A stretch of 64,000 nucleotides of DNA from Motiliproteus sp. SC1-56 (GCF_017309075.1 NZ_JAEMGS010000001.1:124001-188000); one strand, 5' to 3'; shown: positions 17,080 to 27,776, counted from the first letter of the stretch. Program-made: numbers and translations. The notes: a model not told the origin generated them from the letters alone.

Positions 17080-17255
17080 GGTCATCACTCCATGCCAACT
17101 AGCAATCAAGCGGGACCCACCTTAAACGCCTTCTGTGACGATACGGCGACAACTCCGGTCCCGTAACCTCCTAAATACCTCAGTTTTGGTGCAAAAATCA
17201 AATCTGTGTCGGACGCAGCGGTTGCGTTAAAGACTTTTTGAGGGCGAGAACCCGC

Positions 17256-18131
17256 TCAATTCTTGCGCAGCGGCGGGCGTTTTTCGTTCTGACGCAAGGA
17301 GCGCAGGCTGCGCCGAATGGTCTTGAGATGATCGATGACCCCGGGACCCAGGCGCATCGCCAGCCCCACCGCAAGGACATCAATAACCACCAGGTGGATA
17401 ACCCGCGAGGCCATCAGTGCGCTGAGGTCCCGGTCTTCCTCCAGGTCGATGTGGATAGGGATGGTGGCCAGCTCTGAGAGGGGGGTGTTGCTGGGGCAGA
17501 GGGCAATCACCTGGGCCCCCTGCTCCAGGGCCAGCTTGGCCGAGTGCAGCAGGTCCTTGGTGCGGCCCGTCTGGGAGATGGCCACCACCACGTCCCCCTC
17601 GGACAGGGTCACTGCCGCGATCGCCTGCAGGTGCGGGTCGGAGTAGGAGACGGCCGTGACCTTGAGCCGATAGAACTTGTGCTGGGCATCGGTGCAGACC
17701 GCGGCCGAGGCGCCAAAACCGTAGAACTCGATACGCTTGGCCTGGGCCAGGGCGTCGATCGCCTGCTCCAGGGTCTCGGCGTCGAGGGTCTCCCGCACGT
17801 TGATCAGGTTGCCCACCGTGGAGTCAAAGATTTTCTGTTTGAAGTCGCTGACGCTGTCCTTCTTGTCCAGGGAGAACTGCTCGAAGTTGGGGCTGGTGGC
17901 CAGCCCCTGGGCCAGGGTGAGTTTGAAGTCCTGAAAACCGTCGTAGTGCAGCGCGCGGCAGAAACGCACCACGGTGGGCTCGCTGACCTGGGCTTCGGAA
18001 GCCAGGTCGACAATGCGCATGTGGATGATCTCGTTGGGCTGGGCCAGCACGTAGTCAGCCACTTTCTGCTCTGACTTGCGCAGGCTGGGGCGCGCCTCAG
18101 CGATCGCTTTGAGAAGGTTAACGGTGTTCAA
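17256..18131 (-). CDS. hexR: HexR-type RpiR-family transcriptional regulator
   Basis: A 291-residue regulator with an N-terminal RpiR helix-turn-helix (LRKSEQKVADYVL to SEPTVVRFCRAL, about 17-61) and a C-terminal SIS sugar-phosphate-binding domain (FYGFGASAAV, VAISQTGRTKDLL). Length and sequence match HexR, the KDPG-sensing repressor of Entner-Doudoroff and central carbon genes in Pseudomonas and Shewanella. Those target genes (zwf, edd, gap) are not in this window; the next gene to the right is a divergent TRAP binding protein. The assignment to HexR rather than another RpiR protein is strong but not certain. Confidence 0.85.
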   Translation of the reverse strand: MNTVNLLKAIAEARPSLRKSEQKVADYVLAQPNEIIHMRIVDLASEAQVSEPTVVRFCRALHYDGFQDFKLTLAQGLATSPNFEQFSLDKKDSVSDFKQKIFDSTVGNLINVRETLDAETLEQAIDALAQAKRIEFYGFGASAAVCTDAQHKFYRLKVTAVSYSDPHLQAIAAVTLSEGDVVVAISQTGRTKDLLHSAKLALEQGAQVIALCPSNTPLSELATIPIHIDLEEDRDLSALMASRVIHLVVIDVLAVGLAMRLGPGVIDHLKTIRRSLRSLRQNEKRPPLRKN

Positions 18132-18396
18132 GGATGGTCTCGTGCTGCTGTTTCGGCCCGGATTGCCGAACCCGTTGAATCCAGACGATTTGACTCGCGC
18201 CGCCGGACTGAGGCTGAAGCATATTCAATTGCCCAACGCACCGCCAGTGTTCCACGTTTTATGGTGCAACGCAACATTCAGCAAGCGCTGCTTTCAACTG
18301 GCTGATTCCGATATTTTTTGTGCCGATGGGCAAATTGCGGCATTTATCATTCCATGCTAGCTTGGCAAAAACTAAAAACAACAAGGGGAAGCATTT

Positions 18397-19500
18397 GTGA
18401 AACGTCGCGAACTCATCAAAGCCCTGGGACTCGGCACACTGGCTGCGGGCACCCTCGCCGCCTGCTCTCAAAAGCCCGAAGAGGCCAAGCAGGAAACCAA
18501 GAAAGCCGAAACCATCGAGTGGAAGATGGTCACCACCTGGCCCAAGAACTTTCCGGGCCTGGGTACCGGTGCTAACAACCTCGCCAAGCTGATTGAGGAG
18601 ATGAGTGGCGGGCGCATCAAGGTCAAGGTCTACGGGGCCAAAGAGTTGGTGGGCGCGCTGGAAATCTTTGACGCTGTCTCCCGAGGCACCGCTGAAATGG
18701 GTCACGGCGCCGCCTACTACTGGAAAGGCAAGAGCCGCGCGGCACAGTTTTTTGCCGCCGTGCCCTTCGGACTGACCGCCCAGGAAATGAACTCCTGGCT
18801 TTACCACGGTGGCGGCATGCAACTGTGGGAAGAAGTTTACGCACCCTTCGGCCTGATCCCCGCCGCCGCCGGCAACACCGGTGTGCAGATGGGCGGCTGG
18901 TTCAACAAGGAGATCAACTCTGTTGACGACCTGCAGGGCCTGAAAATGCGTATTCCCGGCCTCGGCGGAGAGGTGCTGAAGCGCGCCGGCGGCACCCCGG
19001 TGCTGCTGCCCGGCGGTGAAATCTTCCCGTCCCTGCAGTCTGGCGCCATCGACGCCACCGAGTGGGTCGGCCCCTACAACGACCTGGCGTTCGGTCTGCA
19101 CAAGGCGGCCAAGTACTACTACTACCCTGGCTGGCATGAGCCCGGCACCACCCTGGAGAGCTTTATCAACAAGGAAGCCTTCGAGGCCCTGCCGGCGGAT
19201 CTGCAGGTGATCGTCCGCAACGCCTGCCGGGTGGCCAATCAGGACATGCTGGCCGACTTTACCGCCCGCAACAACGCCGCCCTGCAACAGCTGGTGAACG
19301 AGCATAACGTGGAGCTGCGCAAGTTCCCGGACGAGGTGCTCAAGCGACTCAAGGAGCTCTCCGACGAGGTGGTCGCCGAAGAGGCCGAGCAGGACGAACT
19401 GACCCGCAAGGTGTACGACTCCTTCCGCCAGTTCCGCGACCAGGCCGAGGCCTACCACGCCATATCCGAGAAAGCCTACCTGGAGGCTCGCAGCCTCTAG
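18397..19500 (+). CDS. TRAP transporter substrate-binding protein (orphan, Tat-like signal)
   Basis: A 367-residue DctP/TakP-type periplasmic binding protein. The N-terminus KRRELIKALGLGTLAAGTLAAC combines a twin-arginine-like motif with a possible lipobox cysteine. Typical blocks are EWKMVTTWPKNFPG, EIFDAVSRGTAEMGHGAAYYW, LKMRIPGLGGEVLKRAG and GAIDATEWVGPYND. The GTG start at 18397 follows AAGGGGA with good spacing. TakP-like proteins bind 2-oxo acids, lactate or similar carboxylates. No DctQ/DctM membrane genes are adjacent, so it must work with a transporter encoded elsewhere or act in sensing. A hairpin terminator follows. Confidence 0.88.
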   Translation: MKRRELIKALGLGTLAAGTLAACSQKPEEAKQETKKAETIEWKMVTTWPKNFPGLGTGANNLAKLIEEMSGGRIKVKVYGAKELVGALEIFDAVSRGTAEMGHGAAYYWKGKSRAAQFFAAVPFGLTAQEMNSWLYHGGGMQLWEEVYAPFGLIPAAAGNTGVQMGGWFNKEINSVDDLQGLKMRIPGLGGEVLKRAGGTPVLLPGGEIFPSLQSGAIDATEWVGPYNDLAFGLHKAAKYYYYPGWHEPGTTLESFINKEAFEALPADLQVIVRNACRVANQDMLADFTARNNAALQQLVNEHNVELRKFPDEVLKRLKELSDEVVAEEAEQDELTRKVYDSFRQFRDQAEAYHAISEKAYLEARSL

Positions 19501-19525
19501 TCCTGAGTCGCAGTACGCAGGACCC

Positions 19526-19550
19526 AAGGGCCGCCGCTGGCGGCCCTTTT
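19526..19550 (+). terminator. Rho-independent terminator after the TRAP gene
   Basis: The inverted repeat AAGGGCCGCC / GGCGGCCCTT has a three-base loop and ends in TTTT, 26 bases after the TRAP gene stop. It could also serve the convergent histidine kinase gene in the other direction. Confidence 0.85.
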
Positions 19551-19594
19551 GTTTGCGCGCCCTTTGCGTTTCCCGCCCGTCTCTCTAGCGCCCG

Positions 19595-21901
19595 TTAGCG
19601 CGCCAAGCCGTCGATCACCCGCTCCAGACGCCAGAGCTCACGCCACTGCCGCCGCGCGCTTGCCCCTTTTGCGGCCAGGTGGAAGCTGCGGGTGGCTGCT
19701 TCCAGCTCCGCCATTCCCAACAGTCCCGCCAGGCCGCTGAGCTGATGGGCGTGATCGCGCATGGCTTCAGCATTGCGTGCAACAAACCCGCGGTGAATTC
19801 CCTCGACCTGGCGCTGAAGCTCCTCGTGGAGCGCCTGGGGGGTGATTCCATAGCTCTCCAGGCGCGGAGGCCCCGAGGCTGCGCCGCCGGACGGCACTGT
19901 CGTCGCTGACGGGTTGACCCGCTGGCGGATGCACTCGATCAGCCGTACCTCGTCGATGGGCTTGTAAAGGATGCCGTCGATACCGCTCCGGCTGAAGCTC
20001 TCCTCGCTCCCGGCCATCACATCGGCGGTCAGGGCGATAATCGGCACGCGGGCACTCGGGGCTGGCAGCGCGCGAATACGGCGCGTGGCCTCAAGCCCAT
20101 CCATATCCGGCATATGCAGGTCCATCAGCACCAGGTCGAAGGAGCGGTTCGCAACCTGGTCAAGGGCCTGGCGGCCGTTCTCCGCCAAGGTCACCTCGGC
20201 TTTGCGGTATTCCAGCATGCGCTGCAGCAACACGCGGTTGAAGCGATTATCCTCAACCACCAGAATGTGCAGCCCCGCGAGCACCGGTCCCGGGTCCGGC
20301 GTATCGCCTACCTGCTCTGGCAACGGACCGGGGAAGGAGTCGATCGTGGCCAGCGGCAGCCGGGCCCAGATTCGGGTCCCGACGCCGGGCGAGCTGTCCA
20401 GCCCCACCTGCCCCCCCATCAGTTCCACCAGACGCTTGGTGATAATCAGCCCCAGGCCCGAACCGCCGTAGCGGCGACTGATTGACATATCGGCCTGGGC
20501 AAACGGGGCGAAAAGCCGCGCTTGCTGGGCCGAGGGTATTCCTGGCCCCGTGTCCTTCACCTGCAGCTCCAGGTTGATCCCCGAGGCAGCCCGCTGGGAA
20601 ACGAGCAGCATCTCGACCGTGCCGGCCTCGGTGAACTTGACCGCGTTACTGACCAGGTTGGTCATCACCTGGCGGATGCGCATGGGGTCTCCAACCACCT
20701 GACTGGGCAACCCGGCCGGCGCGCGCCATGTCAGATCAAGCCCTTTTTCCGCCGCCAGTGGACGGTGCATGGCCAGGATATCCTCGGCGGCCTGGGCGAG
20801 CGAGAAAGGCACCTGCTCCAACACGATGGCGTTGGCCTGCAGCTTGGAGAAGTCCAGGACGTCGTCAATCAGGGCGAGCAACAAACCGGAGGTGCGCTGA
20901 ATAATCTCGCTGTACTCCGTCTGCTCGTGATCCAGCCGGGTACGCTGCAGCAGTTGTCCGAAGCCGAGCACCGAGGTCAGGGGCGTTCGGAGCTCGTGGC
21001 TCATGCGGGCCAGAAACTCGCCCTTGGCGCGGTTGGCGGTCTCCGCCCGCGCCCGCGCCTCTTCCAAGGCCCGGTTCTTGTCCTCCAGCTGCCCCAGGGT
21101 GTCGCGCAGGGCGCGGGTCGCCTCATCCACCTCCACGCGCAACAGGGACTGGTTGTGCTCGACCCGGTCGGCGAGGCTGTTGATGCCCCGCTGCAGCTCG
21201 CCCAGCTCACCGGCACTGCCCTCTCTGGCACGTGCCTTGAGCTCGTCTGCGCCGAGCCGGTTCACCGTCTGCACCAGGTTCTCCAGTGGCCGGGTGATGC
21301 TCAGCCCGATGCTGCGCGAGAGCAACAGGGTCAGGGCCAGCCCAGCCAGGGTGATGATGATCCCATCCAGCAAAATCTCTGCCTGGCGCGCCTTGAGGGC
21401 GTCGTCATTGACCAGCACCACCACCCAGCCGAGGCGCCGCTGGGTGTTGGCGGTTTGAGCAAAATCATTGATGGCCATATCCGAGGCCAGCACCGGGGCA
21501 TGGAACGCCCAGAGCCCCGACGCCAGCTGATGGAACGGCTGCTGCAACTGGTGCCGGTGCTCGGCCGGCAGGTAGTCATAGGGCTGAGGGCCGGTGCGGT
21601 GAACCAGCTCCAGCTGGTCGTTGACAAACAGCACCTCGGTCAACTCCGGCCGTTCGTTCAATCCACGGGTGAGGGATTCCAGGTCACGGGTATCGCCGGT
21701 AAACAGGGCAAACTCGGAACCGGCAGCCAGGTAGTGCGCTAAAGCCTGGCTGTTTTCGAACAGGCTCTCCCGCTCGTGCTCAAGACGGGTCTTGATCATG
21801 TAGCCGGACAGCACCAGGGTAATGAGGATCACCGGAAGCAACCCCAACAGCAACACCCGTTGATGGATCCCGAACCTGACGGGCAAGCCGAGTCGCTTCA
21901 T
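19595..21901 (-). CDS. Hybrid sensor histidine kinase (HAMP-HK-REC-Hpt, BarA-like layout)
   Basis: A 768-residue membrane kinase. Domains in order: transmembrane helix 17-35, periplasmic sensor about 36-178, second helix about 179-197, HAMP about 199-250, coiled coil, HisKA with MSHELRTPL (phospho-His H302), HATPase with DTGPGI and GGSGLGL, REC domain with VVEDN and acceptor D594 (LVLMDLHMPDMDG), and a C-terminal Hpt with AHQLSGLAG (H719). This is the phosphorelay layout of BarA/GacS-type kinases. It overlaps by four bases with the upstream periplasmic binding protein gene, which probably provides its signal. No response regulator is adjacent. Confidence 0.9.
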   Translation of the reverse strand: MKRLGLPVRFGIHQRVLLLGLLPVILITLVLSGYMIKTRLEHERESLFENSQALAHYLAAGSEFALFTGDTRDLESLTRGLNERPELTEVLFVNDQLELVHRTGPQPYDYLPAEHRHQLQQPFHQLASGLWAFHAPVLASDMAINDFAQTANTQRRLGWVVVLVNDDALKARQAEILLDGIIITLAGLALTLLLSRSIGLSITRPLENLVQTVNRLGADELKARAREGSAGELGELQRGINSLADRVEHNQSLLRVEVDEATRALRDTLGQLEDKNRALEEARARAETANRAKGEFLARMSHELRTPLTSVLGFGQLLQRTRLDHEQTEYSEIIQRTSGLLLALIDDVLDFSKLQANAIVLEQVPFSLAQAAEDILAMHRPLAAEKGLDLTWRAPAGLPSQVVGDPMRIRQVMTNLVSNAVKFTEAGTVEMLLVSQRAASGINLELQVKDTGPGIPSAQQARLFAPFAQADMSISRRYGGSGLGLIITKRLVELMGGQVGLDSSPGVGTRIWARLPLATIDSFPGPLPEQVGDTPDPGPVLAGLHILVVEDNRFNRVLLQRMLEYRKAEVTLAENGRQALDQVANRSFDLVLMDLHMPDMDGLEATRRIRALPAPSARVPIIALTADVMAGSEESFSRSGIDGILYKPIDEVRLIECIRQRVNPSATTVPSGGAASGPPRLESYGITPQALHEELQRQVEGIHRGFVARNAEAMRDHAHQLSGLAGLLGMAELEAATRSFHLAAKGASARRQWRELWRLERVIDGLAR

Positions 21902-22845
21902 GGTGCGAGCCTCCTTAGCTGGTCCGCCAGCGCCTGCGCGGGTGGCAGGGTGAGACGCAGTGAACGCGCCGTGGTCGGGTTGACGCTGACCTCAAACAGC
22001 TCCGGGTGCGAGGGGGCTGCCAGCTCCCCGTCAGCGAGCCAGTGCCGCGCCCGCATGGCTGCCTCACGGCCCACGGTGGCGGTGGTGCTGAAGACCGCCG
22101 CTACCGCCCCGGCCTCCACGTAGCGCCGGGAATAGGCCACCAGGGGAATGCGCTGGCGCAGGGTCATCAGCAGAATCCAGCGCGCGGTACGGCGATTGAA
22201 CACGGCGCTGTCGGGTACCGCCAGAAAAGCATCACTGCTGGCAATCACGGGGCTGAGCTGCTGAATGGGGTTGGCATCCGGCCCCAGGATGCTGACCAGC
22301 AGATCGAGCTGGAGCCGGCTGGCAGCCTGCTCAAGAGCGGCCTGATCCTGGATCGAACGAGGACCGAGCACGGTACCCAGGGTACCGGCGTTCGGCGAGA
22401 TGAGCTTGGCCAGGGCGAGCTGTCGCTCAAAAGGCTGTTCAAGATAGAGCGCGCTCAGGCGCCCCTCTGCCTGCGCCTCCCTTGCCCCGGGCGAGGCCTC
22501 GAGCAGCACCTCGAACGCGTTGCGGGGGATAAAGACGCTCAGGGTCGGCGGCCGTTCCGGCACTGCCAGCGCGCGCCGGGTGGCGCGAGTACCCAGGGTA
22601 ATCAGCAGATCCACCTGCTCCAGCCCGGACGCGGACAGCTCGGCATCGGCGTCGAGTACCCGCCAGGACCAGTCGCTGTCATCACCCAGCTCGACGGTCA
22701 ACGCCTCCACCAGCTGCCGGTATAGCGGCTGGTCCTCGCTGGGCAGCAGCAACAGTCGCGCGGCCATTGCCTGGACCGGCAACACCAGAAGCAGCCAGAG
22801 CGCCAGCAGGCACCTGCCGCGACTAGCGCGGTGCAGCTTTATCAT
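21898..22845 (-). CDS. ABC-type periplasmic substrate-binding-like protein, partner of the kinase
   Basis: About 315 residues with a signal peptide (CLLALWLLLVLPVQAMA) and the layout of the ABC_sub_bind family (TrpX-like, two Rossmann lobes): QVDLLITLGTRATRRAL, PPTLSVFIPRN, LSALYLEQPFERQLALA, DAFLAVPDSAVFN and IPLVAYSRRYVEAGAVA. Its stop overlaps the start of the hybrid histidine kinase by four bases. No permease or ATPase gene is nearby, so it probably feeds ligand information to the kinase rather than a transporter. The start is uncertain: ATG 22845 is given, and a GTG at 22863 is also open; neither has a strong ribosome site. Confidence 0.8.
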   Translation of the reverse strand: MIKLHRASRGRCLLALWLLLVLPVQAMAARLLLLPSEDQPLYRQLVEALTVELGDDSDWSWRVLDADAELSASGLEQVDLLITLGTRATRRALAVPERPPTLSVFIPRNAFEVLLEASPGAREAQAEGRLSALYLEQPFERQLALAKLISPNAGTLGTVLGPRSIQDQAALEQAASRLQLDLLVSILGPDANPIQQLSPVIASSDAFLAVPDSAVFNRRTARWILLMTLRQRIPLVAYSRRYVEAGAVAAVFSTTATVGREAAMRARHWLADGELAAPSHPELFEVSVNPTTARSLRLTLPPAQALADQLRRLAP

Positions 22846-22914
22846 GGGGTACAACCGTTTCACCCATTACAGTGGTTGCTCTTGCTGCGAATCTAAACAT
22901 CGCGCGCCTGTTGA

Positions 22915-23568
22915 TCAGGCGCGGGCCAGTACCTCACCAACCAGGCAGGTAATCCCTTCGGCCGCCTCGGAGATGGAGTTGGCCAGCATATACGCGGGGG
23001 TGGTGACCAGGTTCCGCTCGGGGTCGATCACCACCTCGTCGACGCGGGCCGGACGGTGCCGGCCTCCCATGGCGGTGATGGCCTCGGCCACGTTCTCGTC
23101 CTCACCGATGGTGCAGATGACGTCCTCCCCGAACAGCCGCGGCGCCAGTGCCGGGGCAATGCAGACCAGCCCCACCGGCTTGCCCGCCTGGTGGATGGCT
23201 TGCACAAAGGCCAGGACCTGCTCGTTGACCCGGCACTCGGCGCCCTTGAGGGCGAAATCGGACAGGTTCTTCGCCGCGCCGAACCCGCCCGGAATAATCA
23301 GGGCGTCGTACTCATCGGGCTTGGCCTCGGCAAGATCGATAATCTCCCCGCGGGCCAGGCGCGCTGACTCGGTCAGCACGTTGCGGCGCTCATCCGCCAT
23401 GGGCTCTCCGGATCGGTGATCGATCACGTGGTGCTGTTCCACGTTGGGGGCCATGCACTGGTAGCAGGCGCCCTGCTGCTCCAGCTGGTAAAGGGTCATC
23501 ACCGTTTCGTAGATCTCCGAGCCGTCAAAGACGCCGCAACCCGCGAGTATGACTGCCACCTTCTTCAT
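22915..23568 (-). CDS. elbB: ElbB-type glyoxalase III-like protein
   Basis: A 217-residue DJ-1/PfpI-superfamily protein. Opening MKKVAVILAGCGVFDGSEIYE, the block YDALIIPGGFGAAKNLSDFA, and the nucleophile region GKPVGLVCIAPALAP (cysteine near residue 138) identify ElbB (also called YhbL), known as an isoprenoid-biosynthesis-linked protein with glyoxalase III-like activity in E. coli. Full length, with an ATG start and GGAG upstream. It stands between the binding-protein gene and a TonB receptor; no operon partner is evident. Confidence 0.92.
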   Translation of the reverse strand: MKKVAVILAGCGVFDGSEIYETVMTLYQLEQQGACYQCMAPNVEQHHVIDHRSGEPMADERRNVLTESARLARGEIIDLAEAKPDEYDALIIPGGFGAAKNLSDFALKGAECRVNEQVLAFVQAIHQAGKPVGLVCIAPALAPRLFGEDVICTIGEDENVAEAITAMGGRHRPARVDEVVIDPERNLVTTPAYMLANSISEAAEGITCLVGEVLARA

Positions 23569-23634
23569 CGCCTTCTCCTTTTTGCCGGTAGGGGGCCGAG
23601 GCCGTATGAAATTCCATTCTAGACGCTTTGGTAT

Positions 23635-25668
23635 TCAGTGCAGGCTCAGGTACAGGGTCAGGTAGGCGCGGGTGTCGAAACGGTTGCGCGCGTGAAATTC
23701 CGCGTACTCGCCGCCCAGGTTCTGCACCAGCAGAGCGATGCTGGCATCACTTCTGCCCAGGCGCAGCTGCCGGGCCAGGCGCAGATCGAGGCGGGTGTAG
23801 CCGGTCAGGTCGGAGCCGCCGATCCAGTCGACGTCGCTCTGGCGATAGAGGGCCGCGCTGAGTCGGTAGTTCTGACCCAACTGCTGGCTGCCAAGCAGGG
23901 CCAGGTTGTGCCGGGGCCCGCGGTCATCAAAGTCAAAGATGGGGTTCGCGGGGTCATCCAGCGGGCCCGGTGTCATGCCGCCGTCCAGCTCCAGGTAACT
24001 GTAGGCCAGGGCCAGCCAGCGGCCCGCGGAGGGGCGGTAGCGCGCCTCTACCTCCAGGCCGCGCGTGTCCCAATCCGCGTTGTTCACGTTACTCGAAGGG
24101 TCGACCTGGGAGAACAGAGGCGCTTGGGCATCGATCAGGGTGGCGCGCCCGATGCCGTCGCGGATTTGCTCCCAGAAAAGCTTCAGGTCCAGCTCCAGGT
24201 CGCGGGAAGGCCACTGGCCCAGGTAGCCAAGCTCCAGGGCGCGATTGGTTTCAGCACCGAGGCTAGGATCGGCGTGACGCAGCCACAGGAGCTGGGTACC
24301 GTTGCTGTGGAACAGGCGCGAATCCTGCCGCGCTTCCACCAGCGACGGGGCACGGTGGGCAAGCGTGTAGCTGGCGCGCAGGGTGTGGGCCGGGGCGAGC
24401 CGATAGTTGAGTCCCAGGCGCGGCGAAAGTTCGGTTTCGGTGAACTTGCTGTGCTCGAGCATAGCTCCCAGGTTCCAGACCCAGCGCGGGGCGGGCTTCC
24501 ACTCCAGGTTGCCAAAAGCGCGCCAGAACCAGGCCTGCTCACTGCCACGGGTGGAGAAGACGGCGCTGCTCTTGCCCTTGTCGAGGCGCGCTCCCGCCCC
24601 CCAGAGCACCCGCAGTCCGTGATGCGGGGTGAAGGTGTGCTGCAGTTCCAGGTCGTAGCGCCGGGAGGCACCGTGCTCCAGGTTGGCGATAATGGGTTCG
24701 TCGGGCACCCCGAGGGCGGCCAGCGTCGCCGGCGGAATACCGAGCCCCTCGGACAGCAGCCAGGTTTCCATCTCGTAGTCCAGGTAATTGTGGTGGGCGT
24801 TCAACTGCAGCTCGCCCCCCGACATCAGGTCCCGCCGCCAGCTCAGGGACTGGTAGAAGTTCTTGAAATCACGCCGGTTGATATCGCTGAAGGCATCCCC
24901 CACCCCGTGGTGGCCGCCGCTGAACCCCAGCTGCAGGTCCAGGGTGTCGCGCAGGCTGGGGGTCATCACCCCCCGCAGGCCGAAATAGCCGCTCTCGCCG
25001 TCATCATTCACCTCAAAGCCGTCACTGTCCCGGTAACCGGCCGAGGTGCGCAGGCTCAGCGTCTCGAGCTGTTGGCTGTGGCTCAACTCCAGCCGCGCGC
25101 TGTCGGCGCTGCCCCCCTGGGCGATGGCCCGGGTGCCCTGAAAGGCCACCGGGTTGCGGGTGATGATATTCACTGCTCCCTGGAAGGCGTTGGAGCCCCA
25201 GGTAGTCACCGCCGGCCCCCGGGCCACCTCGATGCGCTCGATATCGGCGATGCCGATCCCTAGGGCGCGCCAATCCACGGAGGAGAATGAGGGCAGGTAG
25301 ACTGAACGGCCGTCGACCATGATCTCCAGGCGGCCGGGATGGGGGGCGCCCAGACCGTGGGCGGTGACGCCGAACTTGTGGCCGTTTACGTGGTAAGCCT
25401 GGAAGCCGGGAACCAGGCGCAGCAGGTCAGCGATTTCCCGGGCCCCCGAGGCCTCGATCATCGGTCGATCGATCAGGGTGACCGCGGCGGGCACCTCGAA
25501 GCGGTGCTGGCGCATGCGGGTAGCGGTCCGGGTGGACTCAAGCTCGGCCAGGTAGTCCGCCTCTGTCAGTGGCGGCGGGGCCGGCTCCGCCGCCAGCGTG
25601 ACCAGGGGCAAGACGCCCAACAACAATACACCGACGGCTGCCTGTCTGCGTTTACGGCTACTGCTCAC
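23635..25668 (-). CDS. TonB-dependent outer membrane receptor
   Basis: A 677-residue outer-membrane protein with a signal peptide (GVLLLGVLPLVTLAAE). The plug domain covers about 55-165 (VPAAVTLIDRPMIEASGAREIADLLRLVPG, IADIERIEVARGPAV, NAFQGAVNIITRNP). A 22-stranded-type barrel follows, ending in TLYLSLH, whose last residue is His rather than the usual aromatic. The substrate (siderophore, vitamin B12, copper or other) cannot be told from sequence. No TonB/ExbB or ABC uptake genes are adjacent. The plug resembles BtuB/CirA-like colicin-type receptors in its Ser-Val-Asp-Trp region, but that is weak evidence. Confidence 0.9.
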   Translation of the reverse strand: MSSSRKRRQAAVGVLLLGVLPLVTLAAEPAPPPLTEADYLAELESTRTATRMRQHRFEVPAAVTLIDRPMIEASGAREIADLLRLVPGFQAYHVNGHKFGVTAHGLGAPHPGRLEIMVDGRSVYLPSFSSVDWRALGIGIADIERIEVARGPAVTTWGSNAFQGAVNIITRNPVAFQGTRAIAQGGSADSARLELSHSQQLETLSLRTSAGYRDSDGFEVNDDGESGYFGLRGVMTPSLRDTLDLQLGFSGGHHGVGDAFSDINRRDFKNFYQSLSWRRDLMSGGELQLNAHHNYLDYEMETWLLSEGLGIPPATLAALGVPDEPIIANLEHGASRRYDLELQHTFTPHHGLRVLWGAGARLDKGKSSAVFSTRGSEQAWFWRAFGNLEWKPAPRWVWNLGAMLEHSKFTETELSPRLGLNYRLAPAHTLRASYTLAHRAPSLVEARQDSRLFHSNGTQLLWLRHADPSLGAETNRALELGYLGQWPSRDLELDLKLFWEQIRDGIGRATLIDAQAPLFSQVDPSSNVNNADWDTRGLEVEARYRPSAGRWLALAYSYLELDGGMTPGPLDDPANPIFDFDDRGPRHNLALLGSQQLGQNYRLSAALYRQSDVDWIGGSDLTGYTRLDLRLARQLRLGRSDASIALLVQNLGGEYAEFHARNRFDTRAYLTLYLSLH

Positions 25669-25674
25669 CCCTGA

Positions 25675-26874
<1,200 letters not shown>

Positions 26875-26900
26875 CGTCCGTCCCTGCCGGGCGGCCCCGG

Positions 26901-27776
26901 TCAGCCGCCCGCAGCCCGCTCCTCGGCGATCAGGTCGGCAAAGCCCTCCCGGTAACTGGGGTAAATAAAGCGGTAGCCGCTGGCCTGCAGACGACTCGAA
27001 TCACAGCGCTTGCTGCCGGTGCGCAGGCGCTGGCTGAAGTCCTCGTAGCGCTCGGGCGCCGGCAGCGGCAGCGCCAACGCCTGGCGCAGCCACTCCAGCA
27101 CTTCGTGGTAAGGGCTGGGATGGGGGTCCGACGCCAGATAGAGACCGGCCACTTCCTGGCCATCCAAATCCCGCCGAATCAGGAAATCCAGAATCCCCAC
27201 CGCGTCATCCCGGTGAATCCGGTTGCTGTAGAGCACCGGTTCGGCCGCGCAGGCCACCCCCGCCTTGACCCACTCCAGCAACCGCCGCCGCCCGGGGCCG
27301 TAGATCCCGCTCAGACGCACCGCCGTGGTGGCCAGCGGCGCTTCTTCCAGCAGCCGCTCCGCCTCGAGCATGGCCTGCCCGGAGAACGAGGTGGGCCGGG
27401 TGGGGCTGGTCTCGTCCACCCACTCGCCGTCCCGCTGGTGATAAACGGCGCTGCTGGAGACGAAAAAACAGCGTCGCGGCGCTGTCTGCCGGCCCTGCAG
27501 CGCCTGCAGCACGTTGCCCAGCCCCTGCACGTAAACCGCCCGGTAGCAGTCCGCGTCAAAACGCGGGGCGGCCACGCTGTAGACCAGGTAGTCGACATCA
27601 CGCGGCAGCCCGGACAGGGTCTCGGGACGGGTGACGTCCCCGGCCACCCCCTCGATCGCCGCGGGCAGGCCCGCGATCTGCCTTTTCAGGCCGATGCAGC
27701 GGTGCCCCTGCCGCGCCAGCGTCAGCCCCAGGTGGCTGCCGATGTCCCCACATCCGACCAGCAGAATAGTTGCCAT
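26901..27776 (-). CDS. SDR-family NAD(P)-binding epimerase-like protein (YeeZ-like)
   Basis: A 291-residue extended short-chain dehydrogenase-like protein. The N-terminus ATILLVGCGDIGSHLGLTLA carries the GxGxxG dinucleotide site (residues 8-13). FFVSSSAVYHQRDGEWVDE has the catalytic-type Ser, and AVRLSGIYGPGR is the epimerase block. The canonical YxxxK is replaced (SFSGQAMLEAE), as in YeeZ-like proteins, so classical reductase activity is doubtful. It is convergent with hemB, with a 26-base gap, and divergent from oxyR. Substrate unknown. Confidence 0.83.
   Translation of the reverse strand: MATILLVGCGDIGSHLGLTLARQGHRCIGLKRQIAGLPAAIEGVAGDVTRPETLSGLPRDVDYLVYSVAAPRFDADCYRAVYVQGLGNVLQALQGRQTAPRRCFFVSSSAVYHQRDGEWVDETSPTRPTSFSGQAMLEAERLLEEAPLATTAVRLSGIYGPGRRRLLEWVKAGVACAAEPVLYSNRIHRDDAVGILDFLIRRDLDGQEVAGLYLASDPHPSPYHEVLEWLRQALALPLPAPERYEDFSQRLRTGSKRCDSSRLQASGYRFIYPSYREGFADLIAEERAAGG

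Noticed and set aside
18132-18396. HexR operator between hexR and the TRAP gene
   Set aside because: No sequence close to the known TGTARTWWWAYTACA palindrome was found in the region.
18259-19527. Long minus-strand open frame opposite the TRAP binding protein
   Set aside because: The plus-strand protein is an unmistakable family member; the opposite frame is low-complexity Gly/Val/Leu/His typical of a GC-rich shadow.
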